A stretch of 64,000 nt of DNA, taken from contig NZ_CP155796.1 in assembly GCF_039729195.1 (NCBI RefSeq), forward strand, positions 992,001 to 1,056,000, read 5' to 3'. This stretch comes from Mycobacterium sp. DL. Lineage in GTDB: Bacteria; Actinomycetota; Actinomycetes; Mycobacteriales; Mycobacteriaceae. Position 1 is the stretch's first letter. Each line of letters begins with the position of its first letter. Below the pieces are notes generated by a model. It was not told the DNA's origin. It searched no databases and saw only the letters and a list, made by a program, of their open reading frames with translations. This document shows, piece after piece, positions 7,798 through 16,710 of this stretch. A program made the position numbers and the translations under genes.

Positions 7798-8826
7798 GTG
7801 CGCTCCGTCGCCACGTTGGTGGTTCTTGTCTTTGTCGTCGTCGGATGCGGACGCGCCGAAGATATTCCGCCGGTCGCGGGCGCGGCAGCCCCTGCTGATC
7901 CCGGCCGCACCAGCTATCCGCTGACCCTCACCAACTGCGGCGTAGAGGTGACGTTTGACGGCCCACCGCAGCGCGCCGTGTCGCTGTACCAGGCCTCCAC
8001 CGAGATCCTGCTGTCGCTGGGCCTGGCTGACCGCATGGTCGGCACCTCCACCTGGTTCGACCCGGTGCTACCGAACCTGGCGGCCGCCAATGACACCGTG
8101 CCGCGACTGGCCGACAACGACCCCTCCCTGGAGGTGGTGCTCGACGCCGAACCCGACCTCGTCACCTCGGCCAGCGCGCACACCTTCACCCCCGCCGCCG
8201 TCGCCGAGCGAAGCCGGTTCGCCGATCTCGGTATCCCGACCTACCAGTCGCCGTCGGTATGCGTCGGCGCCGAGGTCAACGGTGAAGACGTCACCCGCAC
8301 CGAACCCCTGCGCACCGACACGCTGTTCCAGGAGATCACCGATCTGGCGCAGATTTTCGACGTCCAGGACCGCGGCGCCGACCTGGTCACCGAACTGCAG
8401 CAGCGCCTTGACAAGGTGATCCCCGAGAATGTCGACGGACCGCAGCCGACGGTCGCGTTCTGGTTCTCCGGCGTCAAAACCCCCTACATGGCGGGCTGCT
8501 GCTCGGCTCCCGGGATGTACGCCGAGATCGTCGACGCATCAAACGTATTCGCCGATTCGCAACAGGACTGGCCGGAGGTCAGCTGGGAGGCGGTGGCCGA
8601 CCGCAACCCCGACGTGCTGGTGCTGGCGGACCTGAGCCGCAAGCGCATCGAGGGTGATTCGTTGGACACCAAAAAGGAGTTCCTCGAAACCAATCCGATC
8701 ACCCGAAACATGGATGCGGTGCAGCAGCAGCGCTATGTGGTGCTCACCGGCTCGGAACTGGACCCGGGGATCCGCGAGATCGACGCAATCGAGAAGCTGG
8801 CTGCGGGCCTGGAGGTTCGAGGATGA
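7798..8826 (+). CDS. btuF: BtuF-like corrinoid-binding lipoprotein, tandem copy 1
   Basis: A 342-residue class III (helical-backbone) periplasmic binding protein. A GTG start with GAAGGAA upstream is followed by a lipoprotein signal ending VVVGC (Cys17). The mature part has PPQRAVSLYQASTEILLSLGLADRMVG, DPDL-type repeats (LDAEPDLVTS), and RNPDVLVLAD, the pattern of BtuF/FhuD/FepB proteins. An unusual YMAGCCSAPG motif is shared with the next gene. It is the first gene after the cobalamin riboswitch and overlaps copy 2 by ATGA, so the ligand is very probably cobalamin or a cobamide precursor rather than a siderophore. It would sit on the outer face of the plasma membrane. Confidence 0.88.
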   Translation: MRSVATLVVLVFVVVGCGRAEDIPPVAGAAAPADPGRTSYPLTLTNCGVEVTFDGPPQRAVSLYQASTEILLSLGLADRMVGTSTWFDPVLPNLAAANDTVPRLADNDPSLEVVLDAEPDLVTSASAHTFTPAAVAERSRFADLGIPTYQSPSVCVGAEVNGEDVTRTEPLRTDTLFQEITDLAQIFDVQDRGADLVTELQQRLDKVIPENVDGPQPTVAFWFSGVKTPYMAGCCSAPGMYAEIVDASNVFADSQQDWPEVSWEAVADRNPDVLVLADLSRKRIEGDSLDTKKEFLETNPITRNMDAVQQQRYVVLTGSELDPGIREIDAIEKLAAGLEVRG

Positions 8827-9833
8827 TCCGCTTACTTGTGGCTTTGGCCGCAGTCATGGTTATGGTGGGCTGCAGCACCGAGCCCGCACCCGAAACCACC
8901 ACGACTGCAGCCGATTACCCACTGACGGTGCAGAACTGCGGCCGCGACACCATCGTCGAGGCTCCGCCGCAGCGGGTGGTGTCACTGAACCAAAGCTCCA
9001 CCGAGATCCTGCTGTCCCTGGGGTTGGCCGACAGGATGGCCGGCACCGCGACGTGGACCGACCCGGTCCGGGACAACCTGGCGGCCGCCAACGAGGCGGT
9101 GCCCCGCCTGGCGGAGAACAAGCCCTCATTCGAGACCGTGCTGGACGTGGATCCCGACCTGGTCACCGCGTCGTTCGTCGGCACGCTCGGACCGGGTGGG
9201 GTCGCCGACAACGGCCAGTTCGAACAGCTCGGTGTGCCGACGTATATGGCGCCCAGCGACTGCGAGGGCAAGGTCAGCTCCAGCGAGGACGGCGCCCGCA
9301 CCGACCCGCTCACAATGGACCTGATCTACAAGGAAATCAACGAACTGGCAGCCATTTTCGACGTATCGGACCGTGGAGATCAGCTCGTCGGCGCGTTGCA
9401 ACAGCGTCTGGATGCCGTGCAACCGGTGGTCACCGACGTCGACGCGGCGTTCTGGTTCTCCGACACTCGCACCCCGTACATGGCCGGCTGCTGCGGATCG
9501 CCGGGAATCATCGCCGCAGAGACCGGGCTGCGCAACGTCTTCGACGACACGCAGGACGAGTGGCCGCAGGTCAGCTGGGAGACCGTCGCCGAACGCGATC
9601 CCGACGTGCTGGTGCTGGCCGACCTGAGCCGGCGCACGATCGAGGGCGACGCCCTCGGATCGAAAATCGCTTTCCTGGAATCGAATCCGGTGACCAGCCA
9701 GCTCAGCGCCGTCCGCGACAAGCGTTACATCGTCGTCAGCGGCGCCGATCTCAACCCGTCCATCCGCACCGTCGACGGCGTCGAGAAGGTCGCCGACGGG
9801 CTGACCGAGTTCGGGCTCTCGGCCCCGCAGTGA
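8823..9833 (+). CDS. btuF: BtuF-like corrinoid-binding lipoprotein, tandem copy 2
   Basis: A 336-residue paralogue of the preceding protein, clearly a tandem duplication: the same order of STEILLSLGLADRM, DNLAAANEAVPRLAEN, YMAGCCGSPG, ERDPDVLVLADLSRRTIEGDAL. It has its own lipoprotein signal ending VMVGC (Cys17) and a threonine-rich linker. The two have diverged most in the middle third, where binding-site loops would lie, so they may prefer different corrinoids or form a heterodimeric receptor (inference). ATGA overlap with copy 1 and GTGA overlap with the permease show one coupled operon. Confidence 0.88.
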   Translation: MIRLLVALAAVMVMVGCSTEPAPETTTTAADYPLTVQNCGRDTIVEAPPQRVVSLNQSSTEILLSLGLADRMAGTATWTDPVRDNLAAANEAVPRLAENKPSFETVLDVDPDLVTASFVGTLGPGGVADNGQFEQLGVPTYMAPSDCEGKVSSSEDGARTDPLTMDLIYKEINELAAIFDVSDRGDQLVGALQQRLDAVQPVVTDVDAAFWFSDTRTPYMAGCCGSPGIIAAETGLRNVFDDTQDEWPQVSWETVAERDPDVLVLADLSRRTIEGDALGSKIAFLESNPVTSQLSAVRDKRYIVVSGADLNPSIRTVDGVEKVADGLTEFGLSAPQ

Positions 9834-10855
9834 GAACCCGACCCTGGCTGCTGCCTGCGCTGTGGGCGGCCAGCCTGGTGCTGCTGATCCTGTCGGCGGC
9901 GGTGGCGATCACCATCGGGCCGGCGTCGATCTCGGTGCCCGACGTCTACGCCGTGGTCGTCCACCACCTCGGCGGTCCCGCGTCGGGAGTATCACGACTG
10001 CAGGACGGCATCGTCTGGCAGCTGCGGCTTCCACGTGCTCTGCTGGCGGCGCTGTGCGGCGCCGGACTGGCGCTCTGCGGTGCGATCCTGCAGTCGCTGC
10101 TGCGCAACCCGCTGGCGGATCCGTTTGTACTCGGGGTGTCCTCGGGAGCGTCGACCGGGGCAGTGCTCGTCGCGGTGCTCGGGGTCGGGGGCGGCGCGCT
10201 GACACTGTCCGGCGGCGCATTCGTCGGCGCGGTGGTGTCCTTCGCGCTGGTGCTGACCCTGGCCTACTTCGCCGGCGGCGGCACCGACCGCGTGGTGCTC
10301 GCGGGAGTAGCCGGCACGCAACTGTTCTCGGCGCTGACGTCGTTTGTGGTGCTGTCGTCGGCCAACGCCGAGCAGACCCGCGGTGTGCTGTTCTGGCTGC
10401 TCGGGTCGCTGTCGGGCGCGTCGTGGACCGATGTGTGGTTGTGTGCAGCGGTGGTGGGTTTCGGCCTGGTGTGCTGCCTGCTGATGGCGTCGACGATGGA
10501 TGCGTTCGCGTTCGGGCAGGACACCGCGGCGACGCTCGGGGTGTCGGTGCACCGCACCCGTGCGGTGCTGCTGGTGCTCACCGCGCTGATGACGGCGACG
10601 GTGGTCGCCGCGGCGGGTGCGATCGGCTTCGTCGGCCTGGTGCTGCCGCACGCCGCGCGGTTCCTCGTCGGGCCCGGCCACACCAGGTTGCTACCGACCG
10701 TCGCGCTGCTGGGCGCGATCTTCATGGTGTGGGTCGACGCGCTGGCGCGGACGGTGTTCCAACCGCAGGAACTGCCGACCGGGGTCGTCACCGCACTCAT
10801 CGGTGTGCCGGCGTTCGCGCTGATCCTGTTCCGCCGTCGAGGTGTCGCAGCATGA
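9830..10855 (+). CDS. btuC: BtuC/FecCD-type ABC permease
   Basis: A 341-residue integral membrane protein of the BtuC/FecCD family. The start is the GTG at 9830 (MRTRPWLLPALW), overlapping the previous stop as GTGA; the reading frame is open much further upstream, but that is only the shadow of the binding-protein genes. Family marks are RLPRALLAALCGAGLALCGAI, QSLLRNPLADPFVLGVSSGAS, LGSLSG and GFVGLVLPHAARFLVG, with 9-10 hydrophobic helices. It would form the homodimeric channel of the B12 importer together with the next gene. Confidence 0.9.
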   Translation: MRTRPWLLPALWAASLVLLILSAAVAITIGPASISVPDVYAVVVHHLGGPASGVSRLQDGIVWQLRLPRALLAALCGAGLALCGAILQSLLRNPLADPFVLGVSSGASTGAVLVAVLGVGGGALTLSGGAFVGAVVSFALVLTLAYFAGGGTDRVVLAGVAGTQLFSALTSFVVLSSANAEQTRGVLFWLLGSLSGASWTDVWLCAAVVGFGLVCCLLMASTMDAFAFGQDTAATLGVSVHRTRAVLLVLTALMTATVVAAAGAIGFVGLVLPHAARFLVGPGHTRLLPTVALLGAIFMVWVDALARTVFQPQELPTGVVTALIGVPAFALILFRRRGVAA

Positions 10856-11613
10856 CGCTTCGCGCGATCGATGTGACCTGGACACGGTCGGGCAAGGTGG
10901 TGCTCGACCGCGTGTCCGTGCATCCCGAACCGGGCTGTGTGCTCGGACTGTTGGGGCCCAACGGATCTGGCAAGTCATCGCTGCTACGGCTGCTGGCCGG
11001 ACTCGATCATCCCGACTTCGGACGGGTGGAGTTGCACGGCTCGTTGCTGGGCAGCGTCCGGCGCAAGGAGGTGGCCCGGGCGGTGGCGATGGTCGGCCAG
11101 CATGCCGACACCGAGTTGGACATCCGCGTCGCCGAGGTGGTCCGGCTGGGGCGACTGCCGCACCGGCGGGTGTTCGGCGCCGACCCCGACGCGGACGTCG
11201 CGGTGCACGATGCGTTGGCAGCGACAGGACTCTCCGACATGGGGGATCGACTGTGGCACAGCCTCTCCGGCGGAGAGAGGCAACGTGTCCAGATCGCGCG
11301 GGCTCTTGCGCAGCGTCCCACCGAACTGCTGCTCGACGAGCCGACCAACCATCTCGACATCGCGCACCAACTCGAGATCCTGGCGCTGGTAGGGCATCTC
11401 GACGTAACTGCGATCGTCGCGCTGCACGACCTGAACCTGGCCGCGATGTTCTGCGACCAGTTGGTGGTGCTGGACGCGGGGCGGGTGGTGGCCGCCGGTG
11501 CGCCCGCGACGGTTCTCACCGAGCAGCTGATCGCACAGGTCTACGGGGTGCAGAGCCGGGTCGGCTCCGAGCGCGGACGCCCCTTCATCCGTTTCGACGC
11601 GCCACGCCGGTGA
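10852..11613 (+). CDS. btuD: BtuD-type ABC transporter ATPase
   Basis: A 253-residue ABC ATPase from the ATG at 10852 (ATGA overlap with the permease). Motifs in order: Walker A GPNGSGKSS (about residues 36-44), Q-loop VGQH, signature LSGGERQR, Walker B ELLLDEPTNHLD, and the switch histidine in ALHDLN. The extended GSLLGS... and RVFGADPDADVAVHDAL region fits the FecE/BtuD group. It completes a riboswitch-BtuF-BtuF-BtuC-BtuD operon. The next gene lies on the opposite strand 15 bp away. Confidence 0.92.
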   Translation: MTLRAIDVTWTRSGKVVLDRVSVHPEPGCVLGLLGPNGSGKSSLLRLLAGLDHPDFGRVELHGSLLGSVRRKEVARAVAMVGQHADTELDIRVAEVVRLGRLPHRRVFGADPDADVAVHDALAATGLSDMGDRLWHSLSGGERQRVQIARALAQRPTELLLDEPTNHLDIAHQLEILALVGHLDVTAIVALHDLNLAAMFCDQLVVLDAGRVVAAGAPATVLTEQLIAQVYGVQSRVGSERGRPFIRFDAPRR

Positions 11614-11628
11614 TCCTGCCTGGCGGTC

Positions 11629-12564
11629 CTAAGCCGTCTGCTTGCTGTTGAACTCCCGTGCGAATGTCTCGGCGAGACCCTGCGCGCGGCGGTGATACTC
11701 GGGGCCGTCGAGGGTGCTGTCGCCCAACGCATATCGCGAAGCAAGGCGCGCCAGGGCGTCGGCGCCCTCATTGAGGGGCTCACCTCGGTGGCCCTTCACC
11801 CACACCGGTGTGATCCGCGCGCGGTCCTCCTGGATCATCCGCTGCGCCCGAACGAGTCCCGGCGTCTTGCCGCTGGTGCGGAAGGCCGAGTATCCCTCCG
11901 GGAGCACATCCTCACCGGCCATCCAGCGCTTCACCATCGCCACCGCGAGCTTGCTGTCACTGAAGACTGTGATGTTACGCCCGCGCAGTTTCTGCACCGC
12001 CGCCCCGATCGCGCGCAACTCCGCGACCAACACCACCTTCGGGCCGATCAACTTCGTCGAATGCCGAAATCCCTGCAGGCCGTACTCACCCGTCGACGCG
12101 AGCCACCCGTAGCCGGTGAACTTGCCCCGCACCGAGCCGTCCGTCGCAACGCATACCGGCTCTGCCTGCGCCGCAACCTGTCTGGATTCACGCAGCCCCG
12201 CAAAGGCTTGCCGTACCAGCTTCTCGTCGGAGAGCCTCGGCCGTTCGATCCAGACCCCGGGCATCAGCAGCGCGATCTCGTCGCGCAGCGCCCACAGCAT
12301 GCTGCGCGTCGGCACCTGCAGCAGAAACAGAAACCGTTCCGAGTCGGATGCCGCCCGGATGCCGCTGATGACGTCGAGTAAAGCGGTGTCGATGGACTCG
12401 GCCCCGACTGTGCCGCTCCAGTGTTGCTCGTCGGCCCCCGCCGCGGAGTACCGGAACATGGTTTCGCCGCGTTGGGTGACGACTACCGCGACCGGGAGCA
12501 TCGGGCGCGGCCGCGCCGGCACGATGTCGATCCGGCGCGACGGCGCCGTGGGCTTGGATGCCAT
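11629..12564 (-). CDS. Protein with C-terminal RNase HI domain
   Basis: A 311-residue protein from an ATG at 12564 preceded by GGGGAGGAGAC. The C-terminal half (about 143-285) is RNase H-like with the four acidic positions in order: ATDGSVRG (first Asp), VAELRAIGAA (Glu), VFSDSKLAV (Asp), KGHRGEPLNEGADALA (His and last Asp). RNase HI cleaves the RNA strand of RNA-DNA hybrids. The N-terminal ~140 residues (PMLPVAVVVTQRGETMF, LMPGVWIERPRLSDE) are not a domain I recognise. It differs from the mycobacterial RNase HI fused to a CobC-like phosphatase. It is convergent with btuD. Confidence 0.8.
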   Translation of the reverse strand: MASKPTAPSRRIDIVPARPRPMLPVAVVVTQRGETMFRYSAAGADEQHWSGTVGAESIDTALLDVISGIRAASDSERFLFLLQVPTRSMLWALRDEIALLMPGVWIERPRLSDEKLVRQAFAGLRESRQVAAQAEPVCVATDGSVRGKFTGYGWLASTGEYGLQGFRHSTKLIGPKVVLVAELRAIGAAVQKLRGRNITVFSDSKLAVAMVKRWMAGEDVLPEGYSAFRTSGKTPGLVRAQRMIQEDRARITPVWVKGHRGEPLNEGADALARLASRYALGDSTLDGPEYHRRAQGLAETFAREFNSKQTA

Positions 12565-12671
12565 ATCCGTCTCCTCCCCAGGTGGATAGGTGTGATCGCA
12601 CTCTATGGGGACGGTCTGACACGCTGCCCGACCGCTCCGACCTGTCGGCCGTCGCGGGTAACGTCCGCTCC

Positions 12672-13781
12672 GTGAACGAGGCACGCAAGCGTCGAAAGGC
12701 CAAGCAGGCGCGTCGTGATGCACAGCGGATCAGAGCGCGCGAGCCGGAGACGCCTGACGAAACGCCGTTGATCGACGAGGTGCGTAGGGCGTTGGCCGGC
12801 CCCCCGCTCGAGCTACTCGGCATGGTGAGCATGCTCATCGAAGCGACCAAACCCGACCCGCTGGCGTGGCTGCCGTCGCGCCCGAAGCGGGAGACGGTCG
12901 ACCTCGCGCGCCTGCTGGACAGTTTGGTCGGCGTCCACGTCCGCGAGACGACCGCCCTGCTTGCCGTACTGGGCGAACTCCTCGATGCCAGCGATGCACA
13001 ACAGCGATGCCGCCGGGAGGTCGCCGCCCGGCAGGACGTCATGCCACCGTGGATCGCAGATCTGGCGGACGTCGACGTGTATCGGGCGGTGCGGAAAACC
13101 CACGTGCTCGGTGACGGCGACGAAATACTGATCGGCGCGAAGCTTGCCACCGGCGACGAACTGACCTGCGCCGCGTATGTCGACCACGCTCTGTACTCCG
13201 TCGTCAAAGATGCCTTCGTCATCCCGGATTCGATCGACACCGTGGTCCGCGTGGCCTCAGAGCACAACACCGACCCCGACACCACGTTTGTCGACATGGA
13301 CCTGGCCGACGCGCGGGCCTGGCTCGATCATGGACTGGCGCAGGACCCCCTCTTTACGGGCCAGACGGATACGTGGCCCGGCTGCCGTCCTCTCCTGCAC
13401 TGGCTGATCCGTCACCTGCCGACCGGCGGCAACAAACGCGAGTCGCCCGACTGGGACACCGAATCCCTCGAAGAGTTGTGTGACGCCTTCTTCGCCTCCG
13501 AGCGGGGCGCAACATTCGACCGACGCGAGCACCGCAGATTGCTCGAAGGGCTGCTCGCCACCGGCGACCCGCTGCGCTGGAGCGTGCCGCGGATCGAGCG
13601 ACTGTTCCGTACCGACGACTACGAAGGCGACGTGCCGTTGGCTGTGGTGCTCGACGCCCCCGAACTGCTGGCAACCTTTATCCCATTCGCCCACGCACGC
13701 AGCGGAATCCGCGACGAACTCACCGCGGAAGCGCTTGCCGCGATCGAGGAGATCACCAGGAAGGCGGCGTCTGACAACTGA
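12672..13781 (+). CDS. Conserved hypothetical protein
   Basis: A 369-residue soluble protein from a GTG at 12672 (MNEARKRRKAKQARRDAQRIR), with a strongly basic first ~25 residues that could bind nucleic acid. The remainder is acidic and helical (LLDSLVGVHVRETTALLAVLGELL; WPGCRPLLHWLIRHLP). I recognise no catalytic motif. An open frame further upstream overlaps the divergent RNase H-like gene and is not preferred. It is followed by 100 bp and the VapBC operon. Confidence 0.65.
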   Translation: MNEARKRRKAKQARRDAQRIRAREPETPDETPLIDEVRRALAGPPLELLGMVSMLIEATKPDPLAWLPSRPKRETVDLARLLDSLVGVHVRETTALLAVLGELLDASDAQQRCRREVAARQDVMPPWIADLADVDVYRAVRKTHVLGDGDEILIGAKLATGDELTCAAYVDHALYSVVKDAFVIPDSIDTVVRVASEHNTDPDTTFVDMDLADARAWLDHGLAQDPLFTGQTDTWPGCRPLLHWLIRHLPTGGNKRESPDWDTESLEELCDAFFASERGATFDRREHRRLLEGLLATGDPLRWSVPRIERLFRTDDYEGDVPLAVVLDAPELLATFIPFAHARSGIRDELTAEALAAIEEITRKAASDN

Positions 13782-13846
13782 CCTTCAGCCCTTCGAGATG
13801 CGCCCGAACGTGCGGAGTGCGGACCTGTGAGGGTGGTGATCAGCGG

Positions 13847-13881
13847 ATACCAAGGTACCATCGTTAGGGTGGAAAGGTACC
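13847..13881. promoter_or_regulatory. Probable VapBC operator/promoter boxes
   Basis: AAGGTACCA occurs twice (GGTACC at 13854-13859 and 13876-13881), with a degenerate GATACCAA just before. The second copy overlaps the vapB Shine-Dalgarno (GGAAAGG) 4 bp from the ATG. Repeated palindromic boxes here fit autoregulation by a VapB/VapC complex (inference). Confidence 0.55.
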
Positions 13882-13884
13882 AAC

Positions 13885-14130
13885 ATGGCTTTGAACATCA
13901 AAGACGAGTCGGTCCACGACGCTGTCCGACAGCTCGCCAAGCTCACGGGTGAGTCGCAGGCCCAAGCGGTGGCGACCGCCGTGAACGACCGCCTGGCCAA
14001 GCTCCAGCAGGATGACCTCGCGGCACGCCTCATGGCACTCGGACACCGGACTGGGCAAAGGGTGTCTGCGGAGACCAAGACGCTCGATCACGCAGAGATG
14101 CTCTACGACGACAAGGGCCTTCCGGCGTGA
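13885..14130 (+). CDS. vapB: VapB-type antitoxin
   Basis: An 81-residue protein starting [29 protein letters not shown], the N-terminal DNA-binding pattern (beta strand plus two helices) of the VapB/PSK group found with mycobacterial PIN toxins. The acidic C-terminal tail ([21 protein letters not shown]) would wrap into the toxin active site. It overlaps vapC by four bases (GTGA). Confidence 0.88.
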   Translation: MALNIKDESVHDAVRQLAKLTGESQAQAVATAVNDRLAKLQQDDLAARLMALGHRTGQRVSAETKTLDHAEMLYDDKGLPA

Positions 14131-14522
14131 TCGCCGATACGTCAGCGATTATCGCAATCCTGCGCGATGAAGGCGACGCAGCGGTCTACGCCAGAGCGAT
14201 CGCGTCGGCTGATGTGCGGCGACTGTCCGCTGCCAGTTATCTCGAATGCGGCATCGTGCTCGACTCACAGCGGGACCCAGTCGTGAGCAGAGCGTTGGAC
14301 GAGTTGATCGACGAAGCCGGGATGGCGGTCGAGGCGGTCACTGAGCGCCAGGCTCGTCTGGCCCGCCAGGCCTATGCGGATTTCGGCAAGGGAAGCGGGC
14401 ACCCTGCCCGGCTGAATTTTGGTGATTGCCTCTCGTACGCGCTTGCGACGGATCTACGCGAACCGCTGCTGTGGAAAGGGGGCGACTTCGGCTATACCGG
14501 CGTGCGATCCGCACTCGAGTAG
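14127..14522 (+). CDS. vapC: VapC-type PIN-domain RNase toxin
   Basis: A 131-residue PIN domain. Acidic metal-binding residues: D4 in MIADTSAI, E40 in [10 protein letters not shown], and D in [12 protein letters not shown], plus the last acidic site near [10 protein letters not shown]. The motif RLNFGDCL and the ending LLWKGGDF are typical of mycobacterial VapC. These enzymes cut tRNA or rRNA at specific sites in a Mg2+-dependent way; the target here is unknown. Translationally coupled to vapB. Confidence 0.92.
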   Translation: MIADTSAIIAILRDEGDAAVYARAIASADVRRLSAASYLECGIVLDSQRDPVVSRALDELIDEAGMAVEAVTERQARLARQAYADFGKGSGHPARLNFGDCLSYALATDLREPLLWKGGDFGYTGVRSALE

Positions 14523-14577
14523 CTCCGGCGCGCGCAACCGCGCCGTGCTTGGAGGTTCCCGGCTCGGTCGTGGGCTG

Positions 14578-15390
14578 TTACTCGGGTACGAAGTCTTCGG
14601 TCCTGAGTCGCTCGAGCGCGCGGCCATCGGCGAGTTCACCTCGGTTCTCCGGATGTAGCCAGTAGTGCCGAACCATCCAGTACAGCGCTGCGCTGTTGGT
14701 GGCATATCCGCTCGCGTTGTTCACGACCATCGGTCTCTCAGTGTCTTTGAGATAGAACGAGAACGGATCACGCCGGGGTCTCTGCGGCGCGGTAGGGGTG
14801 ATCGCGGTGACGTCATCCCAAGTCGCTGCGTCGATGCGGAAAAGCTCGGTGTTCTCGATCCCGTTAGGAGTCAGTCGAAAGTGGCCCCGGCCGCGCACGA
14901 TGAGCACACCCAGGCCGATCACCGCACAGATGAACAGCACTAACAGGAGACCCGGCTCGCGAACACGATCCACCGACGAAAACGGAAGCTCGTCACCATC
15001 GCGGTTGCGGAACAGCAGGGTGAATCCAGATGCCAAGGCGCCACCGAGGAAACTGCACCCGAGCAGCCAGGGCGCGAGCGGATCCGGGCGGAACGTGACA
15101 CCGGACTGCTCGATGGCGCCAACACGTTGCTCCGATCGCAGCCAGCCGACGGCGATGCCAGCGAGCATGCCCAGAAAGAACATTGTCCAACCGCTGGCAA
15201 CGACCGCGGCGAGTAAGTCGTTGCGGCTGATGGCAATTGCGGTGAGAACGAGGCCTTGAATGGCGCCACCGATAAATATCAGAAGGCCGAAGATGGTGAG
15301 CCAAGCTCGTCGCTTCCAGGTGGGAGGAGATGGCAGTTTCCCTACTGGCAAAATCGCTCCCCGACCTTGGCACCGAGCGACTCCATCCAT
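14578..15390 (-). CDS. Membrane protein of unknown function in EspC-like locus
   Basis: A 270-residue protein with hydrophobic segments near residues 30-52, 64-84, 107-127 and 147-167 (FGLLIFIGGAIQGLVL; FLGMLAGIAVGWL; LLLVLFICAVIGLGVLIV), followed by a soluble C-terminal domain beginning HFRLTPNGIENTELFRI that looks like a PH-like membrane-protein tail. The longest frame overlaps the end of the upstream 455-residue gene by 49 bp; a GTG nine bases inside is a possible start, so the true N-terminus is uncertain. Third gene of the minus-strand EspC-like operon. Function unknown. Confidence 0.65.
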   Translation of the reverse strand: MDGVARCQGRGAILPVGKLPSPPTWKRRAWLTIFGLLIFIGGAIQGLVLTAIAISRNDLLAAVVASGWTMFFLGMLAGIAVGWLRSEQRVGAIEQSGVTFRPDPLAPWLLGCSFLGGALASGFTLLFRNRDGDELPFSSVDRVREPGLLLVLFICAVIGLGVLIVRGRGHFRLTPNGIENTELFRIDAATWDDVTAITPTAPQRPRRDPFSFYLKDTERPMVVNNASGYATNSAALYWMVRHYWLHPENRGELADGRALERLRTEDFVPE

Positions 15391-16709
15391 CCGCCGATGG
15401 CCATGGAGCCGCCTATAGCGCCGGCGGGAACCATGACTGCCTGTACCGGCGGGAAGGGAAACACTGCGCCTGCAATTGCGCCGCCACCCGCTGCCCCGCC
15501 CACCTCACCGACGACCCCGAAGCTGCCCGCGAACCCCGTCACGCAGCGGTCATACGGCGTCTCAGCCGCCGCCACGGAGTAGATCGAGCTCAGGATGCTG
15601 ACTGCCGGACCGCCGAACTTGGCGCCCTTGCCGATGGTCTCCGCGGCGTCCATCGACACCATCGGCAACCTGCCGCCGCGACCGACATGCGCATCCAACC
15701 CCGTCAGCGCGCTACTGATCGTGGCCGGCACCGGCCCGGTGAAGAACGGGTTGTCCGGCGGAAGCACCCCGTGGCGACCGTCGGGCAACGTGAAGCCGGC
15801 CGCGCGGACACCGTCCGGGGTTTCCGTGGCCTTGAAGATCGTGCCGTCGGCCCATTCGATCTCGGTGTTGTGAATCCCCTCGAACGTGGTCCACGACATC
15901 GTGCTGGATATGACGTCTCCATCGGTGTCGTAGTGCATGTGGCTGACGGTCGGATACTCCGGCGGGCCATACTCCCAGATGACGTGCTTGCTGCCGTCCT
16001 GCATGATCAGCGTCTTGCGAAACTCGTCTCCGTTGACGATCTCTTCCTTGGTGTCGCGCACCGTGGTGGCCATGTCTTCACCGCGCATCACCGACTGTTG
16101 TACGAGTCCCAGCGGATCCCGTGGGTTGGGTACTTCGTCCGCCGGTTTATCGAACCCGGGCAGCATCATTCCGCCCAGACCGTCCGCATTCGGCGCGACA
16201 AACCCGGACGGTTGCGCGGCGGCAGTGAGTCTTTCGGCGGCGGCGTCGTCGGCGTCTCCGACAGCCAGCAGCAGATCGTTGACGACGACCTGCTCGGCGG
16301 CCACCTTTTCCATCAGCGTGGCGACCTTCTCCGCCGACATCGCCGCCGGTTTGATCAGCACCACCCACTGGTCCGTCACCTGCAGCTCACCGGAGTCGAT
16401 CTCGTCGGCCTTGTTCAACAGTGCGGTTCGGGTGGCGCCCAACGACGTCGCGCCGTCACATAAGGCCTTTCCGATCGCGGCGGTGTAGTCGCCGAACTCG
16501 GTAGCGTGGGTGTGCCCGCGGTTGAACATCTTCGACGCCGCGGTGTGGGCCGGGCCCTCCCAGGACCGGGTTTCGTCCATGGCTTCGAGATTGGCGTTGA
16601 TCCCATCGACGGAGCGTTCGACTGTCTTGCCGGCAGATGTGACGGCAGGACCTGTGGACGACAGCGTGTCGGGGTTCCAGCTGGTGAGTCGTGAGCGGGA
16701 CGGCAACAC
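15342..16709 (-). CDS. Large ESX-secretion-associated protein (EspA-like partner position)
   Basis: A 455-residue protein from a GTG one base after the EspC-like gene's stop. The first ~150 residues are helical and WXG-like (SVDGINANLEAMDETRSWEGPAHTAASKMF, with W-E-G at the turn). The middle is beta-rich (SKHVIWEYGPPEYPTVSHMHYDTDGDVIS), and the end is glycine/alanine-rich and hydrophobic (EVGGAAGGGAIAGAVFPFPPVQAVMV, GAIGGSMAIGG). The small EspC-like gene followed by a large partner resembles espC-espA pairs of ESX-1. Probably a type VII substrate or cell-envelope protein; the effector activity is not recognisable. Confidence 0.68.
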   Translation of the reverse strand: MLPSRSRLTSWNPDTLSSTGPAVTSAGKTVERSVDGINANLEAMDETRSWEGPAHTAASKMFNRGHTHATEFGDYTAAIGKALCDGATSLGATRTALLNKADEIDSGELQVTDQWVVLIKPAAMSAEKVATLMEKVAAEQVVVNDLLLAVGDADDAAAERLTAAAQPSGFVAPNADGLGGMMLPGFDKPADEVPNPRDPLGLVQQSVMRGEDMATTVRDTKEEIVNGDEFRKTLIMQDGSKHVIWEYGPPEYPTVSHMHYDTDGDVISSTMSWTTFEGIHNTEIEWADGTIFKATETPDGVRAAGFTLPDGRHGVLPPDNPFFTGPVPATISSALTGLDAHVGRGGRLPMVSMDAAETIGKGAKFGGPAVSILSSIYSVAAAETPYDRCVTGFAGSFGVVGEVGGAAGGGAIAGAVFPFPPVQAVMVPAGAIGGSMAIGGWMESLGAKVGERFCQ

Positions 16710-16710
16710 G

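Noticed and set aside
8654-9829. 733-codon frame containing BtuC as a single large protein
   Set aside because: The first ~390 codons are the out-of-frame shadow of the two binding-protein genes; the GTG at 9830 with GTGA overlap is the proper start.
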